Source: Bradyrhizobium diazoefficiens
GTDB taxonomy: Bacteria > Pseudomonadota > Alphaproteobacteria > Rhizobiales > Xanthobacteraceae
NCBI RefSeq assembly: GCF_018129965.1
Contig: NZ_JAFCKW010000002.1
Coordinates: 1 to 64,000, forward strand
Reading direction: 5' to 3'
Length of the DNA: 64,000 nucleotides
The first letter of the stretch is position 1; each line of letters begins with the position of its first letter. The translations under genes were made by a program, and so were the position numbers. This document shows positions 46,248 to 55,591 of the stretch, piece by piece. The notes below the pieces were generated by a model. The model worked only from the letters and a program-made list of their open reading frames with translations, was not told where the DNA came from and searched no databases.

Positions 46248-47753
46248 ATGGTTCTGACCTCAATCGGAGCGGTGCCCGGCATTCATGCGGTAACAAAGCC
46301 TTCGGACACCGCCTGCTACATTTATCCCGACAAAACTCTGACATGGGCCGAATTGGAACTGCGGGCCACCCAGTGGGCCAGGCTCTTTCAATCCAAGGGC
46401 GTTGTCGAAAATGATTTGGTTACGGTTGCTCTCACTAATACGCCTTCGTTTCACGAAGTCGTCTTTGGTATCTGGAAATCCGGAGCAACGCCGAACGTAG
46501 TATCTCCCAACCTTCCAGACCACGAATTTCGGGACATCTTAAATCTGGTACAGCCGAAGCACATGGTCGTGATGCCCGGTAAGGCCGTACCGGAATTTGA
46601 TTGCAGCAGCACGGATGTGAATCTCGACGCTTATAGCTCGCAGAGCTTCCCGTCTCTGGTTTCCGGGTGCTGGAGGGCGATGACCAGCGGCGGATCAACA
46701 GGCAAACCCAAGGTCATTGTCGATCGCAAGAATGCCGCGGTCGAGGTATTTGAGTCCCGAGCAAAGTCGGTTTTTCAGATGCGACCGGGAATGGTTATGC
46801 TGAACCCAGGCCCTCTGTACCATGGGTCGCCCTTTATGGTTTCGCATTTTGCCTCCTTTATTGGCTGCACGGTGGTGAGCATGCCGCGGTTCGACGCCGA
46901 GGAAACGCTACGTCTAATTGAGCGTCACCGGGTCAGCTGGGTTTGCCTTGTACCGACGATGATGCATCGCATCATGGCGTTGCCGAGAAATGTTCGAGAA
47001 AGCTACGATGTTTCTTCGTTGGAGGCAGTTTGGCACATGGCAGCGCCGTGCGCGGCTTGGCTGAAAGAGGCCTGGATCAATTGGCTTGGCGCAGAGAAGA
47101 TCTGGGAACTGTACGGCGCCACGGAGGGCATCGGTGGCAGTGTAATACGCGGAGACGCATGGAGAAAGAAACGGGGCTCAGTGGGGCGTCCCTCGCCCGG
47201 TACCGATTTACGGATTTATGATGATCGCGGCGTGGAAATGGCTCCCGGCGTCACGGGCGAAATATATATAAAGATCGGATCACCAGCGTCTGCACCCTAT
47301 TACTACATTGGTGCGAAGGCAAAACTCATTGGTGAGTATCAATCCGTCGGCGATATAGGTCACCTAGACGAAGACGGCTATTTGTATCTTTCCGATAAAC
47401 GCTCTGATCTTATTCTCAGGGGCGGGGCTAATATCTATCCAGCAGAAGTGGAAAGCGCTCTCGATGAACACGAGAAGGTCGGGTCATCGGCGGTCGTCGG
47501 TCTTCCATCGGAAGATCTTGGTCAACGGGTTCACGCCATCGTTCAACCAAGGCCAGGCTGTGAGATTGATTTGAAAGATCTTCACGATTTCGTTTCCAGG
47601 CGCCTAGCAAAATACAAGCTGCCAGAGAGCTACGAAATTCTCGATGCGCCGTTGCGGAACGATGCCGGCAAAGTGCGGCGCTCGGCGTTGCGCGACGAAC
47701 GCGTCGCGCTACTGGAGCGGGGCGATGAGTTCCGTATGCCGATCGATCGTTAG
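46248..47753 (+). CDS. Acyl-CoA ligase, AMP-forming
   Basis: 501 residues. Motifs are MTSGGSTGKPKVIVDRKN (phosphate loop), YGATEGIGGSVI, SVGDIGHLDEDGYLYLSDKR, LILRGGANIYPAEVESALD and the catalytic Lys in NDAGKVRRSAL. The phosphate loop has TSGGSTGKPK rather than TSGTTGxPK, a form seen in bile-acid/steroid-type ligases. It should activate the cluster's substrate acid to its CoA ester. It converges on the VOC gene, with a terminator between. Confidence 0.87.
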   Translation: MVLTSIGAVPGIHAVTKPSDTACYIYPDKTLTWAELELRATQWARLFQSKGVVENDLVTVALTNTPSFHEVVFGIWKSGATPNVVSPNLPDHEFRDILNLVQPKHMVVMPGKAVPEFDCSSTDVNLDAYSSQSFPSLVSGCWRAMTSGGSTGKPKVIVDRKNAAVEVFESRAKSVFQMRPGMVMLNPGPLYHGSPFMVSHFASFIGCTVVSMPRFDAEETLRLIERHRVSWVCLVPTMMHRIMALPRNVRESYDVSSLEAVWHMAAPCAAWLKEAWINWLGAEKIWELYGATEGIGGSVIRGDAWRKKRGSVGRPSPGTDLRIYDDRGVEMAPGVTGEIYIKIGSPASAPYYYIGAKAKLIGEYQSVGDIGHLDEDGYLYLSDKRSDLILRGGANIYPAEVESALDEHEKVGSSAVVGLPSEDLGQRVHAIVQPRPGCEIDLKDLHDFVSRRLAKYKLPESYEILDAPLRNDAGKVRRSALRDERVALLERGDEFRMPIDR

Positions 47754-47772
47754 TCCCTAGACATTAAGCTAT

Positions 47773-47809
47773 GAAAGCATGCAGAGCCTTTCACTCTGTG
47801 GGTGCTTTC
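47773..47809. terminator. Bidirectional hairpin between convergent genes
   Basis: GAAAGCA-CAGAG pairs with CTCTG-TGCTTTC around small bulges and a seven-base loop. It lies between the stops of the ligase (plus) and VOC (minus) genes and is T-rich after the plus-strand arm. Confidence 0.65.
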
Positions 47810-47863
47810 TTTCCGATCTGTACGGTTGCGGCAATCGGGACCCCAACAAAAATCTGAGCCATC

Positions 47864-48367
47864 TCAAGTTGGTAATTCAAACTCGCGCGGATAGAAGTAG
47901 TCAGGCTTAGGCCGGACGTATCCCGGTAGACGTTCCGATACTTCGATAATTGTCCGGCAGGGCTTCTCGGTAGCTAGATATGCGAACTTCGCAAGGCCCC
48001 ATGTTCCTTCCATGAGCGGGGGGGATCCACGCTTGTTTTCTTCGCTGACGATCTGATCGAAAGACTCGTCTGCCTGCACGAGCATATGATGCACGCCGTC
48101 TCCGTTACTGTCCAGAAACTCCCGGTAGATCGAGCGTCCTTCAAGCGGCTGTATGACCTCCCACATGAAATCTTTGGTCCATGCCAGGGCCAGCCGCATC
48201 GTATAGTGAGTGCTCGCACCTCGCACCCGAGTGTCCGTCAGTTTGGGCGTCCAGACCGCCCATGGACCGACACCGACCGTCTCGTAAAGGTCGCGAATGG
48301 TTTGATCACAATCCTCAACGACCAAGCAGACCTGTCGTACGGTGTTAATTTTCAGCCTTTGGGTCAT
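47864..48367 (-). CDS. VOC-fold protein (glyoxalase/methylmalonyl-CoA epimerase superfamily)
   Basis: 167 residues with two beta-alpha-beta modules. The start VRQVCLVVEDCDQTIRDLYE and the second half GDGVHHMLVQADESFDQIVS supply possible metal ligands (His and Glu). The reaction is unknown; members are epimerases, dioxygenases or lyases. It is the last of three minus-strand genes (monooxygenase, hydrolase, VOC), 27 bases after the hydrolase, so should act in the same pathway. Confidence 0.8.
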   Translation of the reverse strand: MTQRLKINTVRQVCLVVEDCDQTIRDLYETVGVGPWAVWTPKLTDTRVRGASTHYTMRLALAWTKDFMWEVIQPLEGRSIYREFLDSNGDGVHHMLVQADESFDQIVSEENKRGSPPLMEGTWGLAKFAYLATEKPCRTIIEVSERLPGYVRPKPDYFYPREFELPT

Positions 48368-48394
48368 CTGATCCTCTATTCTTGGACTCGGCTA

Positions 48395-49315
48395 TTATTC
48401 GCGTTTTGCGACCGCAGATCGAATGGCTTCCGAGATATCGTTCAAAGCAACATCCGCAACGTCGAAGAGCTTGTGCATGCGCAGGAAGCCGTGCGACATG
48501 CCATCAAATCGCTTCGTCGTAACGTCCACGCCTGCGAGACGCATTTTGGCCGCATAGGCTTCGGCTTCGTCGCGCAAAACGTCGTATTCCGATGAGAGTA
48601 CGTATGCCGAAGGTAAATCGCTTAGGTCTTCAGCACGCAGTGGAGAGACTTCCGGGCGGAAGCGCTCCTCTCCGGGAGCATAGTTGTCGAAAAACCAGAT
48701 CATATCTCTTCGAGACAGGATGGTGCTATCCGCGTGCTCAGTGTAGGATCCAGAATTAAAATCTATATCGGTTACAGGATAGATCAAAACCTGAAACGCG
48801 ATATCGGCTTTTCCGCGCAATGATTGCGCGGTGGCGGCAACGAGATTTCCTCCGGTACTGTCGCCCGTCAGGACGAGGGGAACATTGTCTCCGGCGAGCG
48901 ACGTAATCGATTTCGCTGCCCATGTGACAGAATCCAAAGAGTCTTCATATGCCGCGGGAAAGGGATATTCGGGTGCAAGGCGATAGGCGGGCATGAGCAC
49001 CGCGCAATTTGTGCGATGGGCCAATGTTCGTGCCAGAGTGTCGAAGTCGTCCAGAGCCCCGAGCATCCAGCCGCCTCCATGGAAGTAGACGATCAGTCCA
49101 TCCACCGAGCTCCCCGGTTTGTAGAATCGCGCGGTCAAGCCTCCGGATCGCGTGGGAATCTGTATGTCATCGACCTTCCACAGGACGGGTCCTTGTCCCA
49201 ACGAGGAGCGTCCGGCCGCGAGTCGCTCTCGCGCTGCTGCGGGCGTTCCTGAGGACAGCGGTGGCAGTGCGCGCAATCTGTTAGCCAGCGATTCTATAAA
49301 TGGATGTAGGCTCAT
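48395..49315 (-). CDS. Alpha/beta hydrolase, hormone-sensitive lipase type esterase
   Basis: 306 residues. The oxyanion motif is VYFHGGGWMLGALDDF. The nucleophile Ser lies in LTGDSTGGNLVAA, the acid Asp in SSEYDVLRDEAEAYA and the His in GMSHGFLRMHKLF. These cytoplasmic esterases cut short esters or lactones. It is 64 bases downstream of a Baeyer-Villiger monooxygenase. The pair oxygenase then esterase is a classic way to open a ketone into acid plus alcohol. Confidence 0.9.
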   Translation of the reverse strand: MSLHPFIESLANRLRALPPLSSGTPAAARERLAAGRSSLGQGPVLWKVDDIQIPTRSGGLTARFYKPGSSVDGLIVYFHGGGWMLGALDDFDTLARTLAHRTNCAVLMPAYRLAPEYPFPAAYEDSLDSVTWAAKSITSLAGDNVPLVLTGDSTGGNLVAATAQSLRGKADIAFQVLIYPVTDIDFNSGSYTEHADSTILSRRDMIWFFDNYAPGEERFRPEVSPLRAEDLSDLPSAYVLSSEYDVLRDEAEAYAAKMRLAGVDVTTKRFDGMSHGFLRMHKLFDVADVALNDISEAIRSAVAKRE

Positions 49316-49379
49316 ATCTCAACCGTTGGGGAAAATTGTAAACTTGGGTAGCGATGTGAGTGAACTTGATTCCGCTCGC

Positions 49380-51077
49380 TCAATTTGACGCTGCGAGAAC
49401 AGGGGATTTCCTAAAAATAAAACCTTCGTAACCGCTGCTGGCGATTTCCGCGCATTTATCCCGATAAACGCCATAACCTCCCGCGTACGCTAAGAACTTT
49501 CGCGGCTTTCCGGGAATATTCGATCCCAAGTACCAAGAATCGGCTTGCTGAAAGAGCGAACTTTGAGCGACTTCGTTTACATGCGCATCCCATTGCGCTT
49601 CAGCATCCGGCTTCGCATCAATGACGTCTACATCGTGATTGTGCATGTATTCGAGGCACGCTGAGATCCAATCGACATGTTGTTCGATTGACACGACTAC
49701 GTTGCCGAGAATGGACGGGCTACCTGGGCCAGCCACCATGAACATATTGGGGAAACCGGCAGCCATGAGTCCGAGATAGGTAGATGGGCCCTCTTTCCAT
49801 TTATCTTTAAGAGAGCGCCCTGCGCTCCCTTTGATATCGATTGCCAAGATGGCGCCTGTCAGAGCGTCAAAACCGGTTGCAAATACTATGTCATCCAGCG
49901 GATAGTCGGCGTCGACAGTGCTAACGGCCTTGGACGTTATGTGCGTTATGGGGGTTTTGCTGACGTCAATCAAAGAAACATTCGATTTATTGAAAGTCTC
50001 GTAATAGCCAGTATCGACGCATATACGCTTTGCCCCGAGCGGATATGTTTTCGGCTGCAGCGCGCTCGCAACGGTTGGGTTTTCTACGATCTCCGCGATC
50101 TTTGCCCTGATGAAGTCTGAGGCGCTAGTATTCGCCTCTGGATTCAGGATGATATCGGTGAAAGTTCGTACAAATCCAACGCCACCTTTCGCCCAAGCCT
50201 CTTCAAATCCCGATTGGCGCTCCTCGGGGGAGACCTCTTCGGTAGATTTGCCGGTTGTTTCAAAGAAAATTCCTGAGGGAAGCCGTTTGATTTCTTCGCG
50301 GAAGACTTTGTAACGTTCTTTGAACATTCTCTCGCGCGCTGGCGTCAGTGGACCGTTGCGTGACGGAATGCTGAAGTTTGGCGTTCTTTGAAAGACAATC
50401 AAGTCCTTCGCGACCTGCGCCAATTCAGGAATGATCTGTATGCCAGAAGATCCCGTTCCAATGACGCCGACAGATCGTCCTATGAAATCGACTGGCTCGT
50501 GTGGCCATGCGCCCGTGTGAAAAATTCGTCCCGAAAAGCGATCCAATCCTCGGATGGCTGGTGTGTTCGCAGTAGATAGGGGCCCTGTGGCCAGTATGAG
50601 ATATCGCGCCGATTTTGACTCGCCACGATCCGTGGTGACGATCCAACGTTCAAGATTGTCGTCGAAAGATGCAGATACAATGCGAGTATTGAATTGGATG
50701 AGCTTCAGCAGATCAAACCGTTCGGCAACGTGTTCGATGTACCGCAGGATTTCTGCTTGAGGGGCATATTTTTCCTGCCATTTCCATTCTTGCTGAAGTT
50801 TGTCGGAGAAAGAATAGGAATACTGCATGCTCTCGATATCGCACCGAGCGCCGGGATAGCGATTCCAGTACCACGTTCCACCAACTCCAGCTCCAGCTTC
50901 AAAGCCCTCAACGGACAGCCCAATCTGTTTCAGTCTGTGAAGAGCATAGAGTCCACCGAACCCGGCACCCACGATGATTGCATCGGGCTCCGGCCGAATA
51001 TCTTTCAAAGAATCGGTGTAATTCACGTTCGTTGCGTCCCCGGCCAAGTGTTTGTTTGATCTTGCCGCCATGGTCAA
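49380..51077 (-). CDS. Baeyer-Villiger-type flavin monooxygenase
   Basis: 565 residues, class B flavoprotein. The FAD motif GAGFGG is at 37-42 and the NADPH motif GTGSSG at 207-212. Between them lies the Baeyer-Villiger fingerprint FSGRIFHTGAWP (181-192). The region VGGTWYWNRYPGARCDIESM is typical of cyclohexanone/steroid monooxygenases. It inserts oxygen next to a ketone to give an ester or lactone, using NADPH and O2. ATG 51071 is an alternative start. The substrate is unknown; cyclic or side-chain ketones are likely. Confidence 0.92.
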   Translation of the reverse strand: MTMAARSNKHLAGDATNVNYTDSLKDIRPEPDAIIVGAGFGGLYALHRLKQIGLSVEGFEAGAGVGGTWYWNRYPGARCDIESMQYSYSFSDKLQQEWKWQEKYAPQAEILRYIEHVAERFDLLKLIQFNTRIVSASFDDNLERWIVTTDRGESKSARYLILATGPLSTANTPAIRGLDRFSGRIFHTGAWPHEPVDFIGRSVGVIGTGSSGIQIIPELAQVAKDLIVFQRTPNFSIPSRNGPLTPARERMFKERYKVFREEIKRLPSGIFFETTGKSTEEVSPEERQSGFEEAWAKGGVGFVRTFTDIILNPEANTSASDFIRAKIAEIVENPTVASALQPKTYPLGAKRICVDTGYYETFNKSNVSLIDVSKTPITHITSKAVSTVDADYPLDDIVFATGFDALTGAILAIDIKGSAGRSLKDKWKEGPSTYLGLMAAGFPNMFMVAGPGSPSILGNVVVSIEQHVDWISACLEYMHNHDVDVIDAKPDAEAQWDAHVNEVAQSSLFQQADSWYLGSNIPGKPRKFLAYAGGYGVYRDKCAEIASSGYEGFIFRKSPVLAASN

Positions 51078-51500
51078 AAGAATGACGCTCGGCGCTGAAG
51101 TTCATAGAACGATCGAGCGCAGGAACGCGGAAGGGAAGATTGGTTCGGTCGAATTGCCACGTCAATTGGTCTTTCGTGCGCGATATATTGAAAGAATATA
51201 TGAAGATGCTATCGCCCGCATGAGTGCTCGATAGGATAGTTATGATGTATCTACGAGTAGATTTGAAGATCGGTTTTTCGCAGGAGTGTCGAGCTGCTTG
51301 TCCTATGCGCCGCAAGTTGGCGAATTGCTCCGTCCATGTATCAGGAAGCGGAACTGCTTGAATAGCGAAGGGTGTGGAATTCATGCGATTGCTCGTGATC
51401 GCAACGACGAAAAATGCGTGAAGATGGAGAACAAGCGTGCAGCAAATCCTGCCGACACTTGGTCCCGTTTGAATAAGGTTCTAGCTATGCGAGAGAGTGA
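51078..51500. other. Divergent intergenic region without recognised gene
   Basis: This separates the monooxygenase (minus) from the first acyl-CoA dehydrogenase pair (plus). Open frames in it are short and not protein-like. It should hold both promoters. Confidence 0.4.
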
Positions 51501-52634
51501 ATGAATTTCGAATTCTCAGAAGAATCCTTGATGCTGCGCGATCAGGCTCGCAATTTTCTCGGTGATCGTTGCAGTCCAAAAGTCGTTCGCCAAGTGCTAG
51601 AGGGCAACCAGCCGTATGCTGAATCTTTATGGCGAGAAATGGCTGAAATGGGATGGATGGCGGCGGCTATTCCAGAAGAGTTTGGGGGCGCGGGGCTGGG
51701 TTACGAAGCTCTTTGCGTCATAGCTCAAGAACTGGGAAGGGTGTTAGCGCCGGTACCTTTCAGTTCGTCGATCTATCTGGCATCGGAGGCTATCCTAGCA
51801 GCAGGAAGTAACGAACAAAGGCATGCGCTGATACCATCTCTTGCAGACGGTTCGAAGATTGGAACGGTGGCCCTCGCGGAAGGAATCGGTGAAACGAATG
51901 CTGATACCATCGCTACAGTTGCTCATAATAGCGTTCTGAATGGAGCCAAATGGCCGGTACAGGATGGGCTGATTGCCGATTTTGCCATCGTTGTAGCAAG
52001 GGACGAGCAAGGGATCGGACTCTATTTAGTTCATCTAAAGGGTGACAAAGTCGATAGCTCATCCATTTCCACGTTCGGCCCCAGCCACGGACAAAGCAAG
52101 TTCGTTTTCAATAAGACTGAAGCGGAGCGTCTTGGCCGAGTTGGAGATCATTGGCCAATTCTGCAAAGCGTAATCGACCGAGCAGCAATTCTGACGGCAT
52201 TTGAGCAAATCGGCGGTGTCGAAGTGTGCCTCGACATGGCTCGTGACTATGCGAAGGGTCGCACTGTGTTCGGACGTCCTCTCGCTTCATTTCAAGCGAT
52301 CAAGCACAAGCTTGCCGATGTTTTTGTCGAGTTGGAAATCGCGCGGTCCAATGCATATTACGGCGCGTGGGCGCTCTCACAAGAGACGTCGTACCTGCCA
52401 CGCGCCGCGGCGGCTGCACGGGTCTCGGCCACCGAAGCTTATCGGATTGCTTCCAAGGAAAACATTCAGACACACGGAGGTGTCGGGTTTACTTGGGAGT
52501 TTGATTGCCACCTTTATTACCGTCACGCGAAAACGCTGGCACTCCGGTTAGGAGGTGCCAGGTTTTGGATGAATCGTCTCATGGATCACTTGGAAGCGCC
52601 GACTTCGGCGGAGGAGCGCATGAATGGATTTTAA
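51501..52634 (+). CDS. Acyl-CoA dehydrogenase, pair 1 subunit A
   Basis: 377 residues. Acyl-CoA dehydrogenase fold with AAAIPEEFGGAGLGYEALCV, ARDYAKGRTVFGRPLASFQA, IKHKLADVFVELEIARSNAY and ENIQTHGGVGFTWEFDCHLY. It overlaps the next gene by 11 bases. Two adjacent dehydrogenases of this kind form alpha2beta2 enzymes in steroid side-chain catabolism (ChsE-type), where each subunit gives half of the FAD or active site. It is a paralogue of the gene at 62280-63404. Confidence 0.88.
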   Translation: MNFEFSEESLMLRDQARNFLGDRCSPKVVRQVLEGNQPYAESLWREMAEMGWMAAAIPEEFGGAGLGYEALCVIAQELGRVLAPVPFSSSIYLASEAILAAGSNEQRHALIPSLADGSKIGTVALAEGIGETNADTIATVAHNSVLNGAKWPVQDGLIADFAIVVARDEQGIGLYLVHLKGDKVDSSSISTFGPSHGQSKFVFNKTEAERLGRVGDHWPILQSVIDRAAILTAFEQIGGVEVCLDMARDYAKGRTVFGRPLASFQAIKHKLADVFVELEIARSNAYYGAWALSQETSYLPRAAAAARVSATEAYRIASKENIQTHGGVGFTWEFDCHLYYRHAKTLALRLGGARFWMNRLMDHLEAPTSAEERMNGF

Positions 52635-53853
52635 TGATACGCCGGAAGAGGCGGCTTTTCGATTAGAGGTCCGCGGATTCTTAAAGGCTAACGCCGCACT
52701 GAAAGGAACTGCCGGGCCGGCCAATTTTCGCGGTGAAATAGGGGCCGCGGAATTGGCAGCGGCCAAGGCCTGGCAGGCAACCAAGGCGGCTGCTGGATAT
52801 GCTGGAATTACTCTGCCTAAACGTTGGGGCGGACGCGAAGCTCCCGCGATCATGCAGGTAATTTATGCGCAAGAAGAGGAGAAGTACTCGGTTCCCACTG
52901 GAGTATTCGATATCGGTCTCGGCATGTGTCTGCCGTCAGTCATACACTATGCTGATCCCGAACTCTCGGATCGGCTAGTTCCGTCGGCGCTACGTGGAGA
53001 AGAGATATGGTGTCAGCTCTTTTCAGAGCCGGCTGGAGGATCTGATTTGGCCGCTTTGCGCACCCGCGCCGAGAGGGCTGGCGACGAATGGATTATCAAC
53101 GGGCAGAAAATCTGGACCTCGGGAGCGCATTTGTCGGATTGGGGGCTGCTCGTTGCGCGAACCGATCCAACGGTGTCCAAGCACGCAGGCCTTACGGTTT
53201 TTATCGTCGATATGAAATTGCCTGGCATTGAAATCCGGCCGATTCACCAGATGTCCGGTGCCAGCCATTTCAACGAGGTGTTTTTTACAAACCTGAAGAT
53301 TCCAGATGCCTATCGGCTCGGTGAAGTGGGGAAGGGCTGGCGGGTATCACTTACAACATTGATGAACGAACGGCTTACCGGCGGCTTCATCATACGGCGT
53401 CCCGATATCAGCGATCTTGTAGATCTTTGTCGATTGCTCACAGTTGGAGATCGCCCGGCCATCAAGGCCGACGGAGTTCGTCAGAGAATCGCAGCTTGGT
53501 ATGTTCGCTCCCAAGGTATCAAGCTTACACAGTTCCGGACGCTCACGGCACTTTCACGAGGCAAAGAGCCGGGTCCGGAGAACTCGATAGGAAAGCTTGT
53601 CAACGCCAGCATGGCGCAAGAAATTGCGGACTACGGGCTGGATTTAATGGATGCTGGAGGATTGGCAATGGATCCTGAGCTCGCCCCTCTCAATATGCTA
53701 TTCCAGGAGGCATTCTTGGCTACCCCCGGCTCACGGATCGCCGGAGGCACAGATGAGATTTTAAGAAATATTATAGCTGAGCGCGTTCTTGAAATGCCAG
53801 CAGACATACGAGTCGACAAAAACATTCCCTTTAATCAGATTCCTACCGGCTAA
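52624..53853 (+). CDS. Acyl-CoA dehydrogenase, pair 1 subunit B
   Basis: 409 residues. GITLPKRWGGREAPAIMQVI, the FAD segment CQLFSEPAGGSDLAALRTRA, WIINGQKIWTSGAHLSDWGL and the C-terminal GGTDEILRNIIAERVLEMP match the partner subunits of heteromeric acyl-CoA dehydrogenases. The start lies inside the end of subunit A, implying co-translation in equal amounts. It is a paralogue of the partial gene at 63407. The likely step is alpha-beta dehydrogenation of a bulky or branched acyl-CoA. Confidence 0.88.
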   Translation: MDFNDTPEEAAFRLEVRGFLKANAALKGTAGPANFRGEIGAAELAAAKAWQATKAAAGYAGITLPKRWGGREAPAIMQVIYAQEEEKYSVPTGVFDIGLGMCLPSVIHYADPELSDRLVPSALRGEEIWCQLFSEPAGGSDLAALRTRAERAGDEWIINGQKIWTSGAHLSDWGLLVARTDPTVSKHAGLTVFIVDMKLPGIEIRPIHQMSGASHFNEVFFTNLKIPDAYRLGEVGKGWRVSLTTLMNERLTGGFIIRRPDISDLVDLCRLLTVGDRPAIKADGVRQRIAAWYVRSQGIKLTQFRTLTALSRGKEPGPENSIGKLVNASMAQEIADYGLDLMDAGGLAMDPELAPLNMLFQEAFLATPGSRIAGGTDEILRNIIAERVLEMPADIRVDKNIPFNQIPTG

Positions 53854-53870
53854 ATGGAGATGCAAATAAT

Positions 53871-53907
53871 GTTGAGATGCCAGTCCTCTTGAGAGCGGCA
53901 CCTCAAC
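53871..53907. terminator. Bidirectional hairpin between convergent genes
   Basis: GTTGAG-TGCC pairs with GGCA-CTCAAC with one mismatch and a 15-base loop. It lies between the stops of the dehydrogenase pair and the CoA-transferase gene. Confidence 0.6.
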
Positions 53908-53930
53908 ATTTCATTCATCTTTGGTCGGTG

Positions 53931-55121
53931 CTACGGAATTTTGATGACATTGGCCGAGCTCAAAGCTTGAATCTGGGCCTCGCTATAACCGTGTTCAGTC
54001 AGGACCGATACGGTATTTTCCCCAAGATAGGGGGCATGTGCTCGATTAGTCGCATTTTCGAAAGGGGGTAAGCCTGGGATGTTCGGAGTTGGAACGTCCT
54101 TGGATATCCCGGGTTGCGTGAGCCATGAAATTGTGCCCGTTGCTTTAACCTGTTCTTCCTGTAGGAATTCGGAATAGGTGTTAACGCGCGCGCACATGAT
54201 GCCGCGTTTTGCGAGCCGTTCCAGCCACCAAGCACTGGATTCTTTGGCGAAAGTCGGCCGTACGAGTGCCACAAGCGATGCCAGATTCTTTGCACGTGCG
54301 GCATGAGTTGAAAAACGTTCATCAGTGAGCAACTCTGAATTCTCAATGGCTTCACAAAAGGGCACCCAGTCCGATGGCCTGACCATTGTCAAGTTGATTT
54401 GACCGTCGGCAGTATCATAAACACCGCTTGGCATGCTGGTTGGTTGAGGCCGGCCGCCTTCAAGATAGTGCGCGATAGTGCGAATGGCACACAGAGTCGC
54501 TCCGCCCTGCATCAAATTCCATTCAAGGAACCGCCCCTTTTTCTCGGGATACTTTTGCTGCTCGTAGAGTGTGGTTGCAATTGCCTGAAAGCCGAGCAAT
54601 CCGCTCACAATATCAATTGCTGAAATAGCAACACGGTGAGGGAAACGATCTTTTTCTCCGCGATTGTCGTCGGTCAATCCCACAAAAGCTTGAAGCACAG
54701 GATCCATGGCTGGCAACGATGCCATTTCTCCGATTTGTCCGAATCCAGATACTGAGCAGTAAACAATACCAGGCTCTCGCTTCTTAACTTCTTCATAGCT
54801 GAAGCCGAGGCGCTGAATCGCTCCTGGCCGGAAACCTTCAACGAAGATATCGGCACCTTCAATCAAGCGCCAAAGGACACTTTTACCTTCCGGCGTTTTT
54901 AGATCGAGTGCAACGGACCGTTTCCCCAAGGTTGAATACAGTGAATAAGCAGAATGGTGCTCGTATGGCATTCCCAGAATGCGAGCCCAATCGCCGCTAT
55001 TATGCGGAGTTTCAACCTTGATCACATCAGCACCATGCTGCGCCAACAGCATCGTACTGTAAGGGCCTGCAACCCCTGCGCTCAGATCGACGACCTTCAG
55101 TCCCTCGAAAGCCAAATGCAA
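53931..55121 (-). CDS. CaiB/BaiF-family (family III) CoA-transferase
   Basis: 396 residues. The start FEGLKVVDLSAGVAGPYSTM and VALDLKTPEGKSVLWRLIEG are typical of the family. The catalytic Asp is expected in SLPAMDPVLQAFVGLTDD. Family III enzymes swap CoA between acids. The racemase signature GHDINY is lacking, which separates it from the related gene at 57338. It may pass CoA from a product back to the starting acid, saving ATP. It stands alone on the minus strand, about 470 bases downstream of the thiolase gene. Confidence 0.87.
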   Translation of the reverse strand: MHLAFEGLKVVDLSAGVAGPYSTMLLAQHGADVIKVETPHNSGDWARILGMPYEHHSAYSLYSTLGKRSVALDLKTPEGKSVLWRLIEGADIFVEGFRPGAIQRLGFSYEEVKKREPGIVYCSVSGFGQIGEMASLPAMDPVLQAFVGLTDDNRGEKDRFPHRVAISAIDIVSGLLGFQAIATTLYEQQKYPEKKGRFLEWNLMQGGATLCAIRTIAHYLEGGRPQPTSMPSGVYDTADGQINLTMVRPSDWVPFCEAIENSELLTDERFSTHAARAKNLASLVALVRPTFAKESSAWWLERLAKRGIMCARVNTYSEFLQEEQVKATGTISWLTQPGISKDVPTPNIPGLPPFENATNRAHAPYLGENTVSVLTEHGYSEAQIQALSSANVIKIP

Positions 55122-55591
55122 ACCGCGTTCCTCCGAACCTAATAGGCCACGTTGAACTCTCGCCTCAAGTGGCTGAGTTTCTGTTGATGGCAGAAGATGT
55201 ACTCTTAGACTCTAGGAATCAATTCGGGTTTAACCGCAGCATTTATTGGACCCATCTATAATTTTTCTGAAAGTATCAAATCGGTCTGGAGCCATTCATT
55301 CGGACAAATTGCGGTGAACGCAAAATCAATATTTTTTGCCACTGAGTGGCAGTCCCGCGCTACTTATTTTCTGCCGCGGTGACCACAGGTATAGAGTCTC
55401 TTCGGGTCGCAAATGGAATTCGCTTAGGCGACAAATAATTTACAGCGCCTGCTGTTAGCAGGTGGTCGCCCCGCCCATTCCTGAATCGGAAACTCCGACT
55501 AAAAGCCAAGCCGTAGTCTAGCGGTCATCGCCAAATTGCGGCGCGGGCCGTCCCCGCGCGGTACTCTCGCGCGGCAGACGCTCGTCATATG
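55122..55591. other. Intergenic region with a GC-rich hairpin
   Basis: No gene recognised. A hairpin at 55541-55559 (GCGCGGG and CCCGCGC) lies just beyond the 3' end of the thiolase gene and may terminate it. The left part should hold the promoter of the CoA-transferase gene. Confidence 0.4.
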
